Positions 18,010 to 28,800 of a DNA stretch of 64,000 nucleotides are shown here, one piece after another. Each line of letters starts with the position of its first letter. Position 1 is the first letter of the stretch. The translations under genes and the position numbers were made by a program. Source of the stretch: Pseudoclavibacter sp. 13-3 (GTDB taxonomy: Bacteria > Actinomycetota > Actinomycetes > Actinomycetales > Microbacteriaceae); NCBI RefSeq assembly GCF_021168475.1, contig NZ_JAJOZT010000004.1, positions 186,001 through 250,000 on the forward strand. Direction: 5' to 3'. The notes under the pieces were generated by a model. It was not told the DNA's origin. It searched no databases and saw nothing but the letters and a program-made list of their open reading frames with translations.

Positions 18010-19113
18010 GTGACCGCCCATTCCACTCTGCTGCAACTGGTTCAGGATCGCATCGACGCATCTCTCAGCCGAGAATCCGCACACCTGCGTCGCATCTCCC
18101 CACTCGCCGCTCCGCTCACCGACGAGCTCACCGGTCTGCTGCACGGAGGCAAGCGGTTTCGCTCCCTGTTCTGCTATTGGGGCTGGCGGGCTGCAGAGAC
18201 CGACGTCAGCGAAGAGCAGTCTCGCGTGCAGCTCGAGTCTGTGCTGCAGCTGAGCGCCGCCATCGAGCTCTTTCATGCGGCCGCGCTCGTGCACGACGAT
18301 GTGATCGACAACTCCGACACCCGACGCGGTCGCCCGGCTGCCCACGTGAGCTTCGCCGAGCTGCACCGCTCGGGCCGCTGGAGGGGCAACGCCGACCAGT
18401 TCGGTTCGTCAGCCGCCATCGTCTTGGGCGACCTGCTGCTCGGCTGGTCTCAGCGCGGTTTCACCGACGCCGTCGACCTGCTGCCTGACGCCGGCATCCG
18501 CAGACAGCTGCGTGGGCTCATCGCCGACATGACGACCGAGGTGATGGTCGGTCAGTACCTGGACATCCTCGGTGAGCACGCCTGGCCGGTGCTTCCCGAC
18601 GACGAGGCCCTCGAACGCTCCGAGACCGTCATGCTCTACAAGTCGGCGAAATACTCGATCGAGCAGCCGCTGCTGATCGGCGCCTGTGTCGCCGGTGCCG
18701 ACGTCGAGCAGACGAGGGCGCTGTCGGCGTTCGGCGTGCACGCGGGGCTGGCCTTCCAGCTGCGCGACGATGTGCTCGGAGTCTTCGGCGACCCGGCGCA
18801 GACGGGCAAGCCGGCGGGCGATGACCTGCGCGAGGGCAAACGCACGGTGCTCGTCGCGCTCACTCGATCGATGGTGCCCGCGACCGTGCGTCACGTCGTC
18901 GACGACCTGCTGGGCGACCCCGCACTCACCGGCGACCAGGTCCAGATGCTGCAGGAGACCATCGTCGACTCCGGCGCACTCGCCGCGACGGAGCGTCTCA
19001 TCGACGATCACTCGGCGCAGGCGGATGCCGCGCTGCAGGCCGCCGCGATCGTCGAGCCCGCCCGTCGAACGCTGGGCGATCTGGCCCGCCAGGCCGCTCA
19101 GCGCACCTGCTGA
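18010..19113 (+). CDS. Polyprenyl (isoprenoid) diphosphate synthase
   Basis: This cytosolic trans-prenyltransferase condenses isopentenyl diphosphate onto an allylic primer. The 367-residue product has GGKRFRSLFCYWGW (IPP-binding GKR), the first Asp-rich motif in LVHDDVIDNSDTRRGRPA, and the second in FQLRDDVLGVFGDP followed by GKPAGDDLREGKRTVL. Long-chain or geranylgeranyl products are plausible (menaquinone or carotenoid side chains), but chain length cannot be read with confidence. GTG 18010 is preceded by TAGGCT at 17998-18003, exactly 6 bases from the start, with no Shine-Dalgarno; a leaderless mRNA is likely. It lies upstream of the PASTA kinase gene, as in several actinobacteria. Confidence 0.92.
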   Translation: MTAHSTLLQLVQDRIDASLSRESAHLRRISPLAAPLTDELTGLLHGGKRFRSLFCYWGWRAAETDVSEEQSRVQLESVLQLSAAIELFHAAALVHDDVIDNSDTRRGRPAAHVSFAELHRSGRWRGNADQFGSSAAIVLGDLLLGWSQRGFTDAVDLLPDAGIRRQLRGLIADMTTEVMVGQYLDILGEHAWPVLPDDEALERSETVMLYKSAKYSIEQPLLIGACVAGADVEQTRALSAFGVHAGLAFQLRDDVLGVFGDPAQTGKPAGDDLREGKRTVLVALTRSMVPATVRHVVDDLLGDPALTGDQVQMLQETIVDSGALAATERLIDDHSAQADAALQAAAIVEPARRTLGDLARQAAQRTC

Positions 19114-19149
19114 TCCGGCCTGAGACAGACCGCCGTCTAGGATGGTGCC

Positions 19150-21336
19150 GTGACCGACGACTACACGCCTCCCGCAGATCCCCTCATCGGGATGCTGCTC
19201 GACGGCCGGTATCGGGTGACCGAGCGCATCGCGCGCGGCGGCATGGCGACCGTCTACCGGGCTCAGGACGAACGCCTCGATCGCGTGGTCGCCGTCAAGG
19301 TGCTGCACCTGCATCTGGCCGAAGACGCGTCGTTCCGCAACCGCTTCACGCACGAGGCGTTGGCCGCAGCACGACTGTCGCATCCCAACGTCGTGAACGT
19401 GTACGACCAGGGGCAGCAGGCCGGGGTCTGCTACCTCGTGCTCGAGTACGTGCCCGGGCAGACCCTGCGCCATCTGCTGCATCAGCAGGGCCGACTCACT
19501 CCGCAGGTCGCGCTCGAAGTGCTCGCACAGGTGCTCGAGGGACTCGCCGCCGCACACCAGGCCGGGCTCATGCATCGCGATCTCAAGCCCGAGAACATCC
19601 TGATCAGCCCGGACGGCCGGGTGAAGATCGCGGACTTCGGGCTGGCCCGAGCCGTGGAGAGCTCGACCTCGGCCACCTCGGCCCTCATCGGCACCGTGGC
19701 GTATCTCTCGCCAGAGCTGCTGCGCCGCGGCACCGCCGACGAACGTTCGGACATCTACGCGCTCGGCATCATGCTCTTCGAGATGCTCACCGGCGAACAA
19801 CCCTTCACCGGGTCGGCTCCGGCTCAGGTCGCCTTCCAGCATGCCAACGACGAAGTGCCGCTGCCCAGCTCGATCGTGCACACGCTGCCGTCCGAGCTCG
19901 ACGATTTAGTGGTCTGGGCGACCCGTACCGATCCGCAGGATCGCCCCGCCAACGCCACCGACCTCTTCGAAGAGACCCGTCGCGTGCAGTCCGAACTCGA
20001 TCTGCCGGTCGGCTCCTACCGCGCACTGCGCGCCCTGCTCGGCCATGCCGCAGCCGGTGACCGCTCGCTGAACGCCACCGAGGTGCTGCGCCCGACCATG
20101 GTCGCGCCGGCGGTTCCGCTCACTCCCCCGTCTCCGGCATCCGCCGTCGCCCGTCTGCCCACAGTGGCCCCGCCGCTGCCCGTCACCGGAGCAGACGGTT
20201 TCGACGCCGGCGACGGCCGAGACGCCGACACGACGAGCACCGAAGACCCCGATGCACCAGTTGGCGATGCGGTCGCCCCAGACGAGCGGCCGTCGGTCGA
20301 GTCGTCGGATTCGACTGCAGCGACCGACCGCGACCGCAGACCCGATGACCGAGACTCCGCCGGCGATGCGGTGGACGCCGTGCTCACCCGGGTGCACACT
20401 CGGCGTCGACGAGGGTGGTCGATCACGGCCGTCGTCGTTGCGGTCACCGTGCTTCTGGCTGCGGCCGGATGGTTTCTCGGCGATGGCCCCGGGGCGCGTC
20501 TGACCGTGCCCGATGTGGCCGGCGCGACGCTCGCAGACGCCCAGCGCGTGCTCGCGGATGCCGGCATCGACTCGACGTCGGCCGAGGCGAACAGTCTCGA
20601 TGTGCCGGCCGGTCAGGTGATCGGAACCGATCCCTCAGCCGGCACACGGGTGCCCAAGGACGCATCGATCTCGGTGGTCGTCTCGCTGGGGCCTCGCATG
20701 ATCGCGCTTCCCGACGTGGTCGGTTCGAAGGCGGATCTCGCCGACGACGCGCTCGCCCAGGCGGGGTTCGTGGTGTCAGAAGACCGCGCAGAGCAGTTCG
20801 ACGACAGAGTCGATTCGGGATCGGTCATCGGGGTCACCGGCAGTGACGGCAACACGGTCAAGGCCGCGACCGAGCTGGCCGAGCGTACGCAGCTCGGGCT
20901 GGTCGTGTCACTCGGTGCGGTGCCGTCGGTTTCGGGGCAGTCGCTCGCTGACGCGACGACGCACCTGCAGGACGTCGGGCTCAACGTCAGTTCGTCAGAG
21001 GCCTTCCACGACACCGTGCCTGCCGGGTCGGTCATCTCGGCGACGCCGGATCAGAAGCCCGTGCGCAGGGGCGACACCATTCGCCTGGTGGTCTCGAAGG
21101 GCCCTGAGATGGTGACCGTGCCGGATGTCAGCGGGCAGACCCTGAACGACGCACGGGCGACGCTGCGCGCAGCGGGCCTCAACGGGTCGTCGAACTTTCC
21201 CGAGCAGGCGATCCCGCTGAGCACGAGGAGCTACTGGGACGTCGTCACGGTGTCAGGCACCGATCCGGCAGCGGGCACGTCGGTGCGAAAAGGCAGCACC
21301 GTGACCATGAAGGGATCGCTCTTCGACGCCTTCTGA
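19150..21336 (+). CDS. PASTA-domain Ser/Thr protein kinase (PknB-like)
   Basis: This transmembrane receptor-type kinase senses peptidoglycan fragments or lipid II through PASTA domains and controls growth and division. The 728 residues comprise a kinase domain (about 18-275) with the Gly-rich loop IARGGMATVY, K50, HRDLKPENI (142-150) and DFG (162-164); a disordered acidic/Ser/Thr juxtamembrane linker (about 300-420); one transmembrane helix (423-443); and four PASTA-like repeats starting near LTVPDVAG, IALPDVVG, PSVSGQSL and VTVPDVSG. The third repeat is the weakest. TAGGAT at 19138-19143 lies 6 bases before the GTG, suggesting leaderless transcription separate from the prenyltransferase gene. 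Likely substrates include the GarA homologue at 31742-32281 (inference). Confidence 0.95.
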   Translation: MTDDYTPPADPLIGMLLDGRYRVTERIARGGMATVYRAQDERLDRVVAVKVLHLHLAEDASFRNRFTHEALAAARLSHPNVVNVYDQGQQAGVCYLVLEYVPGQTLRHLLHQQGRLTPQVALEVLAQVLEGLAAAHQAGLMHRDLKPENILISPDGRVKIADFGLARAVESSTSATSALIGTVAYLSPELLRRGTADERSDIYALGIMLFEMLTGEQPFTGSAPAQVAFQHANDEVPLPSSIVHTLPSELDDLVVWATRTDPQDRPANATDLFEETRRVQSELDLPVGSYRALRALLGHAAAGDRSLNATEVLRPTMVAPAVPLTPPSPASAVARLPTVAPPLPVTGADGFDAGDGRDADTTSTEDPDAPVGDAVAPDERPSVESSDSTAATDRDRRPDDRDSAGDAVDAVLTRVHTRRRRGWSITAVVVAVTVLLAAAGWFLGDGPGARLTVPDVAGATLADAQRVLADAGIDSTSAEANSLDVPAGQVIGTDPSAGTRVPKDASISVVVSLGPRMIALPDVVGSKADLADDALAQAGFVVSEDRAEQFDDRVDSGSVIGVTGSDGNTVKAATELAERTQLGLVVSLGAVPSVSGQSLADATTHLQDVGLNVSSSEAFHDTVPAGSVISATPDQKPVRRGDTIRLVVSKGPEMVTVPDVSGQTLNDARATLRAAGLNGSSNFPEQAIPLSTRSYWDVVTVSGTDPAAGTSVRKGSTVTMKGSLFDAF

Positions 21337-21386
21337 TCGGCGGCGAGAGCGTGATCGGCGCAGAAGCGCCGCCGCAGGCAGACCTG

Positions 21387-21426
21387 CGCTGAGGGGGCGA
21401 CGCTCACCGGGTCGCACCCCTCAGCG
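21387..21426. terminator. Bidirectional terminator hairpin
   Basis: The arms CGCTGAGGGG-GCGAC and GTCGCACCCCTCAGCG pair with a single bulge around an eight-base loop. The hairpin lies between the converging kinase gene (plus) and DAHP synthase gene (minus) and ends 5 bp from the latter's stop, so it can serve both. Confidence 0.7.
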
Positions 21427-21430
21427 TCAG

Positions 21431-22825
21431 TCAGCCGAGGTGCGACTTCTTGAGCTCCTCAGCCACCAGGAACGCGAGTTCCAGAGACTGCCGGTGGTTC
21501 AACCGCGGATCGCAGAGCGACTCGTAGCGCGTGGCCAGCCCGGCTTCGTCGATCTGCTCGACGCCGCCGAGACACTCGGTCACGTCATCGCCGGTGAGCT
21601 CCACGTGAACGCCGCCGGGAATCGTTCCCACAGCCGCGTGCGCCTCGAAGAAGCCGCGCACCTCGTCGACCACGTCGTCGAACCGACGAGTCTTGTAGCC
21701 GGTCTCGGTGGTGATGCCGTTGCCGTGCATCGGATCCGTGATCCACAGCGGCTGGGCGCCGCTGGCCTTGACGGCCTCGAGCAGAGGCGGAAGTGCCTCG
21801 CGAATGCGCCCTGCCCCCATACGAGTGATGAAGGTCAGACGCCCGGGGATGCGATCCGGGTCGAGACGGTCGATCAGTCGAAGTGCGTCATCGGGGTCGG
21901 TCGTCGGGCCGAGCTTGACGCCGATCGGGTTGTGAATCTTCGAGAAGTACTCGATGTGCGCTTCGTCGAGACCTCGGGTGCGCTCCCCGATCCACTGGAA
22001 GTGCGCCGAGGTGTCGTAGACCAGCCCGGTGCGCGAGTCGATGCGAGTGAGCGGGCGCTCGTAGTCGAAGAGCAGCCCCTCGTGACCGACGTAGAAGTCG
22101 ACACGCTTGAGGTCGTCGAAATCTGCACCGCAGGCGGCCATGAACTTGATGGCCCGATCGATCTCCTGCGCCATCTCGTCGTAGCGGGAGTTGGCGGGGT
22201 TGCGCGCGAAGCCCTGGTTCCAGCGATGCACCTCGCGCAGGTCGGCGAAGCCGCCCTGCGTGAACGCCCGGATCAGGTTCAGCGTCGATGCCGAGGTGTG
22301 GTAGGCCTGCACCAATCGCTGCGGGTCTGCCTCACGCGACTCCGGAGTGAAGTCGTAGCCGTTGACGATCTCACCGCGGAACGCCGGCAGGGTGACGTCG
22401 CCACGCGTCTCACTGTCTTTCGAGCGCGGCTTCGCGAACTGACCGGCCATACGTCCCATCTTCACGACGGGCACGGACGCACCGTAGGTCAGGATGATCG
22501 CCATCTGCAGGATCGTCTTGACCCGATCTTTGATCTTGTCAGCGGTCGCACCCTCGAAGGTCTCGGCGCAGTCACCGCCCTGCAGCACGAAGGCCTCTCC
22601 CCGGGCTGCCGCTCCCAGACGCTCGCGCAGGTCATCGGCCTCACCGGCGAAGACCAGCGGGGGCAGTGCGCTCAGCGTCGCCCGGGCATCCGCGAGCGCG
22701 GCCGAATCCGGCCACGACGGCTGCTGCTTCGCGGGCAGCTGCTCGGCTGCGTCCAGCTCGGCGAGCAGCGACTGCGCGACTGTATCGCTGACAACCAGCT
22801 GCTGGTCGGTGATGTTGGCATTCAC
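21431..22825 (-). CDS. Class II 3-deoxy-D-arabino-heptulosonate 7-phosphate synthase
   Basis: This cytosolic enzyme condenses phosphoenolpyruvate and erythrose 4-phosphate, the committed step of the shikimate pathway. The 464-residue length and motifs are those of the plant-like class II (AroAII) family: GEAFVLQGGDCAETFEG, VPVVKMGRMAGQFAKPRS, LPAFRGEIVNGYDF, SAHFQWIGERTRGLD, VKLGPTTDPDDAL, and WITDPMHGNGI. I start at the GTG at 22825 (VNANITDQQLVV) because GGGGA lies 7 bases upstream; an ATG at 22843 is in frame but has no ribosome site. The gene is monocistronic or cotranscribed with the downstream-oriented acyltransferase promoter region; the stop is at a shared terminator. Confidence 0.95.
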   Translation of the reverse strand: MNANITDQQLVVSDTVAQSLLAELDAAEQLPAKQQPSWPDSAALADARATLSALPPLVFAGEADDLRERLGAAARGEAFVLQGGDCAETFEGATADKIKDRVKTILQMAIILTYGASVPVVKMGRMAGQFAKPRSKDSETRGDVTLPAFRGEIVNGYDFTPESREADPQRLVQAYHTSASTLNLIRAFTQGGFADLREVHRWNQGFARNPANSRYDEMAQEIDRAIKFMAACGADFDDLKRVDFYVGHEGLLFDYERPLTRIDSRTGLVYDTSAHFQWIGERTRGLDEAHIEYFSKIHNPIGVKLGPTTDPDDALRLIDRLDPDRIPGRLTFITRMGAGRIREALPPLLEAVKASGAQPLWITDPMHGNGITTETGYKTRRFDDVVDEVRGFFEAHAAVGTIPGGVHVELTGDDVTECLGGVEQIDEAGLATRYESLCDPRLNHRQSLELAFLVAEELKKSHLG

Positions 22826-22901
22826 TTGGCGTTCCCCAATCATTTGGTGCTGTCGGCTCGACGCAGGCGCATCGGGTCGGCGGTTCCGTGTTGCCACGGG
22901 C

Positions 22902-23591
22902 TCACTGCTGAGCTGCGGCGAGACGGTGACGCACGCTGGACGCGTACACGTCGCGATACTCCTGCTCGCTGATCATCTGCAGCTCGTGCATTATCTCATC
23001 TGTGATCGATCTCAACACGAACCGGTCGCCTTCCATTCCGGCGAAGCGGGTGAAGTCGAGCGCTGGCCCCGCGATGACCGCCAGCGGCACACGCTTCGGC
23101 CATTTGGAGCCGATCGGCATCATCTTGTCGGTGTTGCGCACTGCGACGGGCACGACGGGGCAGCCGGCGGCGAGAATCGTGCGCGCAGCACCCGTGCGCC
23201 CGCGGTAGAGGTAGCCGTCCGGGCTTCTCGTGCCCTCGGGATAGAGCGCCAGCACGTGGCCGGCAGAGAGCACGCGCAGGCCGGTGTTGAGCGAGGCCTC
23301 GCTCGCCTTGCCGCCACTGCGGTCGATGGGCAGCTGACCGGTGCCCTTCATCATGACCCGGGTGAACCACCCCTTGATGCCCTTGCCGCTGAAGTACTCA
23401 CTCTTCGCCAAGAAGCGCACCGGGCGCTTCACGAAGAGCGGCATGATGATCGAATCGATGAACGACAGGTGGTTGCCCACCAGCACGACGGGTCCGTCGG
23501 CGGGTATGTTCTCGAGTCCGCGCCTCTCGGTGCGGAAGAACAGTCGCAGCCAGGGGCCGATGAAGACCCATTTGAGCAGCCAGTAGAGCAC
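22902..23591 (-). CDS. 1-acylglycerol-3-phosphate O-acyltransferase (PlsC family)
   Basis: This membrane-associated acyltransferase transfers acyl chains to lysophosphatidic acid in phospholipid synthesis. The 229-residue product has an N-terminal hydrophobic stretch (YWLLKWVFIGPWL), the catalytic NHLSFIDS (H-x4-D), a GQLPIDRSGGKAS block, LALYPEGTRS (block III) and VVPVAV (block IV), in the usual order. GTG 23591 has GGAGG 7 bases upstream; longer in-frame starts exist but lack this. It lies directly upstream of the DAHP synthase gene on the same strand, and divergent to the LssY-C gene. Substrate preference is not visible; other lysophospholipid or glycolipid acyltransferases use the same fold. 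Confidence 0.9.
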   Translation of the reverse strand: MLYWLLKWVFIGPWLRLFFRTERRGLENIPADGPVVLVGNHLSFIDSIIMPLFVKRPVRFLAKSEYFSGKGIKGWFTRVMMKGTGQLPIDRSGGKASEASLNTGLRVLSAGHVLALYPEGTRSPDGYLYRGRTGAARTILAAGCPVVPVAVRNTDKMMPIGSKWPKRVPLAVIAGPALDFTRFAGMEGDRFVLRSITDEIMHELQMISEQEYRDVYASSVRHRLAAAQQ

Positions 23592-23752
23592 GGTCAAACC
23601 TCCGGTGAACCAGTCTACCGGGATAGTCTGGAGGTCCGGGCGCAACACGACGCACGGCACGACACCCGTCAACGACGTCTGTGCTCCGAACGGCCCGGCG
23701 CGACGCGACTGCACTGCTGTGCACGGTTCGTGCAGAGGGCCGAAAGAGGAAC

Positions 23753-25246
23753 ATGAACGAGCACGCATTCCACACGCGCACGACCGCACAGGTGCGCAAC
23801 CGCACCAGAGTCGCCAGGCTGCTCGACGGGTTCTTCTTCGTCTTCGCCGCCGTCGCCGCGTTCTGGCTCGCGTTCACGCTCTTCACCGACTCGCTCGACA
23901 CCGGCTGGTGGGGTGCGCTGGTCGCGATCGTGTTCTGGGCGCTGATCGCGTACCTCGCGCTGCCCCGGCTGCATCGCATCCTCACGTCGATCTACGTGCC
24001 CGACTACTTCATCGGGCGCACCCGCACCAGCGACGGTCTGCTCGGCGACCCGGTGAATCTGGCACTTCTGGGCGACGAGCAGCGACTGCACCAGGTCATG
24101 GACGCGGCAGGCTGGACGCGCGCCGACGACCTCGGGCTGCGCTCGAGCATCCGCATCGTGACCTCGACCCTCTCGCGACGCAGCTATCGCGAGGCGCCGG
24201 TGAGCCCGTTGTTCCTCTTCGGGCGGCAGCAGGACTTCGCCTATCAGCAGGAGGTTGCCGGCAACCCCGCCAAGCGACACCACGTGCGGTTCTGGCGCTG
24301 CCCGCCCCACTGGCTGCTGCCCGGCGGGCACCGCGTCGACTGGCTCGCGGCAGGCACTTTCGACCGCGCGGTCGGACTCTCGCTGTTCACACTGCAGGTC
24401 ACGCACAAGATCGACGAGAACACAGACATCGAGCGCGATCACATCGTGGCGAGCGTGCTGGCTGCCGACGACGACGTCACCGTGCATGTGCTGCGCGACT
24501 TCTCGACCGGCTATCACTCGCGCAACGGCGGCGGCGACTCGATTCGCACCGACGGCGACCTGCCGATCGTCGACCTGCGTGACGAGGGAGCCGCCTCGTA
24601 CGCGGCGCGCAGAGTCGTCGAGGCCTCTGATGCGGCGGCCTGGCTGCCCGGTGCGCGTCATGACGGCTCGGCGGATGCCATGCTCGCGTCATCAGCGCAC
24701 GCTGCGGCCGGCCAGAAGCGGCCTGCGTTCGAGCTGCTCGACGGTGACTCGGCCGAGCGGTCGACCCTCGAAGAGATTCGGCGTCACGGTCGGCCCGTGA
24801 CGACCACGTTCGGTGCGGCGGTGCTGATGCTGCGCGCGCTGACCTCCCTGGCGCTGATGGCCAGCGGAGCCCTGCTGCCCGACGCCGATGTGCACGAGCT
24901 CGTCGCCGCCGTCGGCGCGGCGACGCTGCCCCAGGCGTTCGACGCGCGCTGCGCGCTGGTGCTGATGGGGCTGGTCAGCGCGGTCGGGACCTCGCTGCTG
25001 GCGCTCTTGGTGCTGCGGGGCTCTGACCTCGCGCGCATGATCGTGCTGGTCTTCGCCACACTGTCGACGCTGATCGCCTTCGCGAGTCATGCGGCGGGGC
25101 TCCCTCTGCTGCCAGACTTCTCGACACTGGTCACGGTGACGCTGAACATCCTGATTCTGATGGCCCTGAGCGGTCGACCGGCGCGTGCCTATGCGACGAC
25201 GCGGCGCGAACGGCGCAGCGCACGCACCGCATCCACAGCTGGCTGA
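23753..25246 (+). CDS. LssY C-terminal domain membrane protein
   Basis: This 497-residue protein has two transmembrane helices near the N terminus (about 25-47 and 52-73), a soluble domain with PLFLFGRQQDFAYQQEV and RHHVRFWRCP followed by WLAAGTFDRAVG, which match the LssY-C domain, and four further hydrophobic segments in the C-terminal 160 residues. LssY-C proteins are conserved in actinobacteria but lack a proven activity; some are fused to phosphatase domains, which I do not see here. ATG 23753 follows AAAGAGGAAC. It is divergent from plsC with a 161-bp shared promoter region, and convergent with def. Confidence 0.8.
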   Translation: MNEHAFHTRTTAQVRNRTRVARLLDGFFFVFAAVAAFWLAFTLFTDSLDTGWWGALVAIVFWALIAYLALPRLHRILTSIYVPDYFIGRTRTSDGLLGDPVNLALLGDEQRLHQVMDAAGWTRADDLGLRSSIRIVTSTLSRRSYREAPVSPLFLFGRQQDFAYQQEVAGNPAKRHHVRFWRCPPHWLLPGGHRVDWLAAGTFDRAVGLSLFTLQVTHKIDENTDIERDHIVASVLAADDDVTVHVLRDFSTGYHSRNGGGDSIRTDGDLPIVDLRDEGAASYAARRVVEASDAAAWLPGARHDGSADAMLASSAHAAAGQKRPAFELLDGDSAERSTLEEIRRHGRPVTTTFGAAVLMLRALTSLALMASGALLPDADVHELVAAVGAATLPQAFDARCALVLMGLVSAVGTSLLALLVLRGSDLARMIVLVFATLSTLIAFASHAAGLPLLPDFSTLVTVTLNILILMALSGRPARAYATTRRERRSARTASTAG

Positions 25247-25307
25247 GGCTGCAGCACGGCTGCAGTCTTCAGCAGCATGCCGCATCGCAAGAGTGCCGGG
25301 ATCACTG

Positions 25308-25799
25308 TCAGAACCAGGGCTGCGCCCGCACCTCGCGCATAGCCGCACGACGGGTGTCGCCCTGCAGCCGGTGCAGGTAGACGGTTCCGCCGAGATGGTC
25401 GATCTCATGCTGCAGCGCCTGGGCCATCAGGCCGTCACCCTCCAAGGTCACCGCGTTGCCGTCGAGATCGATGCCCTCTGCGCGCACCCAGCTGTAGCGA
25501 GGAGTGTCGAACCACAGGCCGGGCACCGACAGGCAGCCCTCTTGAATCTCGACAATCGGCTCGCGGCGTTCGACGATGCGAGGGTTCAGCAGGTAGCCGA
25601 TCTGACCGTCGACGTTGTAGCTGAACGCCGCCAGGCTCACGCCGATCTGCGGCGCTGCCACGCCGGCCCGCCCGGGCAGCTGGACCGTGTCGATGAGATC
25701 CTGCACCAGCTGGCGCACGTGATCGTCGATGTGCTCGATCTGCTCGGTGGGCTGACGCAGCACCGGATCGCCGTAGAGGCGAATGTCGCGAACCGTCAC
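25308..25799 (-). CDS. def: Peptide deformylase
   Basis: This cytosolic metalloenzyme removes the formyl group from nascent N-terminal methionine. All three signature motifs are present in the 163-residue product: GVAAPQIGVSLA, EGCLSVPGL with the metal-binding Cys, and QHEIDHLGG with the two His ligands and the catalytic Glu. It starts with GTG at 25799, one base after the pyruvate carboxylase stop, so it is cotranscribed with pyc, an uncommon pairing. No fmt gene is adjacent. Genomes of this group often carry a second deformylase elsewhere; this window cannot say. Confidence 0.95.
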   Translation of the reverse strand: MTVRDIRLYGDPVLRQPTEQIEHIDDHVRQLVQDLIDTVQLPGRAGVAAPQIGVSLAAFSYNVDGQIGYLLNPRIVERREPIVEIQEGCLSVPGLWFDTPRYSWVRAEGIDLDGNAVTLEGDGLMAQALQHEIDHLGGTVYLHRLQGDTRRAAMREVRAQPWF

Positions 25800-25800
25800 G

Positions 25801-28800
25801 TCACTCCCCTGCCACAGCGGTGACCGTGCTCGGGGTGATCACCAGCAGCAGGTCACCGGGCTCGACCTGACGCGACCCGTCGAAGACGACGCGCTCGACG
25901 ACGCCGTCGGCACCGGCGGCGATGTTCGCCTCCATCTTCATGGCCTCGATGCTGGCCACCGGCTCGCCGACCGAGACGGTGTCGCCCGGCTTCACCTTGA
26001 GCGTCACGACGCCCGCGAATGGCGCAGCCACCTGGTTCGGGTTGCTGACGTCGGCGCGCTCGGCCTCTTCGGTCTGCACCTTGATCGACTCGTCACGCAC
26101 GGTGACCGGTCGCAGCTGGCCGTTCAGCACGCCCATGACGGTGCGCTCGCCCTTGTCGTTCGCCGGGCCGATCGCCGAGAGCGCGGTGTAGAGGCGCAGG
26201 CCCTTGTCGAGCTGCGCCGCGTGCTCTTTGTTCGCCTCGAAGCCGTACAGATAGTCTTCGGTGTCGAGCGTCGACAGATCGCCGTAATCCTCGCGGAACT
26301 TCTCGAAGTCGTCGGCCGGCCCGGGGAACAGCAAGTGGTTCAGCTGACGGCGACGTGATGCGGAGTCACCCTCGAGCGCGCGCTCCTGGTCTTCGGTGAG
26401 CTCGGTCTCGGTGAGGTGCACCTCACGCCCGGCGAGCACCTTCGAGCGGAAGGGCTCGGGCCAGCCGCCCGGCAGGTCGCCGAGCTCGCCGGCCATGAAC
26501 TTCACGACCGAGTCGGGCACGTCGTACTTCTCAGGATGCGCCTCGAAGTCGTCGGGATCGGCCCCGACGGCGGCGAGGTGCAGTGCGAGGTCGCCGACCA
26601 CCTTCGACGAGGGGGTCACCTTCGGCGGGCGTCCGAGGATTCGGTTGGCCGCAGCGTAGTTGTCTTCGATGACCTCGAACTTGGTGCTCAGGCCGAGAGC
26701 GATGGCCTGCTGGCGCAGGTTCGTCAGCTGTCCGCCGGGAATCTGATGGCGGTAGATGCGGCCGGTCGGTGCGTCGAGCCCCGACTCGAACGGGCGGTAC
26801 AGGTGCCGCACGGCCTCCCAGTACGGCTCCAGATCGCTGATCGCGTCAAGATCGAACCCGGTGTCGCGCTCGGTATGGCTCAGCGCGGCGACCAGGGCCG
26901 AGAACGACGGCTGACTGGTCGTTCCGGCGAGCGGCGCTGCGGCGGCGTCCACCGCATCCACACCGGCCTCGCTGGCGGCCAGCAGCGTCGCCAGCTGACC
27001 ACCGGGCGTGTCATGCGTGTGCAGGTGCACGGGCAGGTCGAACTCGCGGCGCAGCGCGGTGACCAGCCGGCGTGCGGCTTCGGGACGAAGCAGGCCCGCC
27101 ATGTCTTTGATGCCGATCACGTGAGCGCCCGACTGCACGATCTGCTCGGCGAGCCGCAGGTAGTAGTCGATCGTGTAGAGGTCTTCGCGCGGGTCGAGCA
27201 GGTCGGCGGTGTAGCACAGCGCGCCTTCGGCCACCGCGGTGCCGGTCGCCAGCACCGACTCGATCGCCGGTCGCATCTGGTTGATGTCGTTGAGCGCGTC
27301 GAAGATGCGGAACACATCGACGCCGCCCACGACCGCCTCTTCGATGAACGCGTCGGTGACCTTGGTCGGGTACGGCGTGTAGCCGACCGTGTTGCGACCG
27401 CGCAGCAGCATCTGCAGCGGAATGTTGGGCAGTGCGACGCGCAGCTTGTCGAGACGCTCCCAGGGGTCTTCGCCCAAGAAGCGCAGCGCGACGTCATACG
27501 TGGCGCCGCCCCAGGCCTCGACAGACCACAGGCCGGGCGCTGCGGCGGCCACGTACGGCGCCGCTTCGAGCAGGTCTTTGGTGCGCACGCGAGTCGCCAG
27601 CAGCGACTGGTGAGCATCGCGGAACGTCGTGTCGGTGACGCGCAGCTGAGTGTCGTTGCGCAGCGCCTCGGCGAAGGCCCGCGGCCCGACCCGATCGAGC
27701 AGCTGCTTCGCTCCGTCGGGCACGACCTTGGTGTCGATGGTGTGCGGCAGCTTCTGCGTCGGGTCGACCAGCCCGGCGGGGCGCTCACCCCATGGTTTGT
27801 TGACCGTCACGTCGGCCAGCCAGGTGATCAGCTTCGTGCCGCGGTCTTTCGACTTGCGCATGTCGAACAGCTCGGGCCGCTCGTCGATGAAGTGCGTGCT
27901 GAGGTCACCGGCGATGAAGTCGGGCTCGGAGAGCACATTCAGCAGGAACGGGATGTTCGTCGAGACGCCGCGGATGCGGAACTCCGCGAGTGCGCGGCGA
28001 GCGCGACGCACGGCCGACGGAAAGTCGCGGGCGCGGCAGGTGAGTTTGGCGAGCATCGAGTCGAAGTACGGGCTGACCTGCGCGCCGGCCGCAGTGGTGC
28101 CGCCGTCGATGCGCACGCCGGCACCGCCCGGCGAGCGGTAGGTGCTGATGCGACCGGTGTCTGGGCGAAAGTTCTCGGCCGGGTTCTCGGTCGTGATTCG
28201 AGTCTGCAGCGCCGCCCCGTGGATGCTGATGCGGTCTTGCGAGAGACCGAGCTCTGGCAGCGTGGCGCCGGCCGCGATGAGCATCTGGCTCTGCACGAGA
28301 TCGACGTCGGTGACCTCTTCGGTCACGGTGTGCTCGACCTGGATGCGAGGGTTCATCTCGATGAAGACCGGCGTGCCGGCGCGGTCGCCGACGGTCTCGA
28401 CCAGAAACTCGCAGGTGCCCGCGTTGACATAGCCGATCTCTTTGGCGAAGCGGATGGCCGCTGTGGTCAGCTGCTCGCGCAGCTCAGCGGTGATGTTCGG
28501 CGCCGGAGCGATCTCGACGACTTTCTGGTTGCGGCGCTGCACCGAGCAGTCGCGCTCGAAGAGGTGCACCGTGTAGCCGGTATGGTCGGCGAGCACCTGC
28601 ACCTCGATGTGGCGCGGGCGCAGCACTGCCTGTTCGAGGAACATGCGCGAGTCGCCGAACGCGTTGCCGGCCTCGCTCATGGCCTGTTCGAGTGCGGGCT
28701 TCAGCTCTTCGGGTGTGTCGACCTTGCGGATGCCGCGACCGCCGCCACCAGCCAGAGCCTTGGCGTACAGAGGAAAGCCGATCTCTTCTGCCAGCGCGAC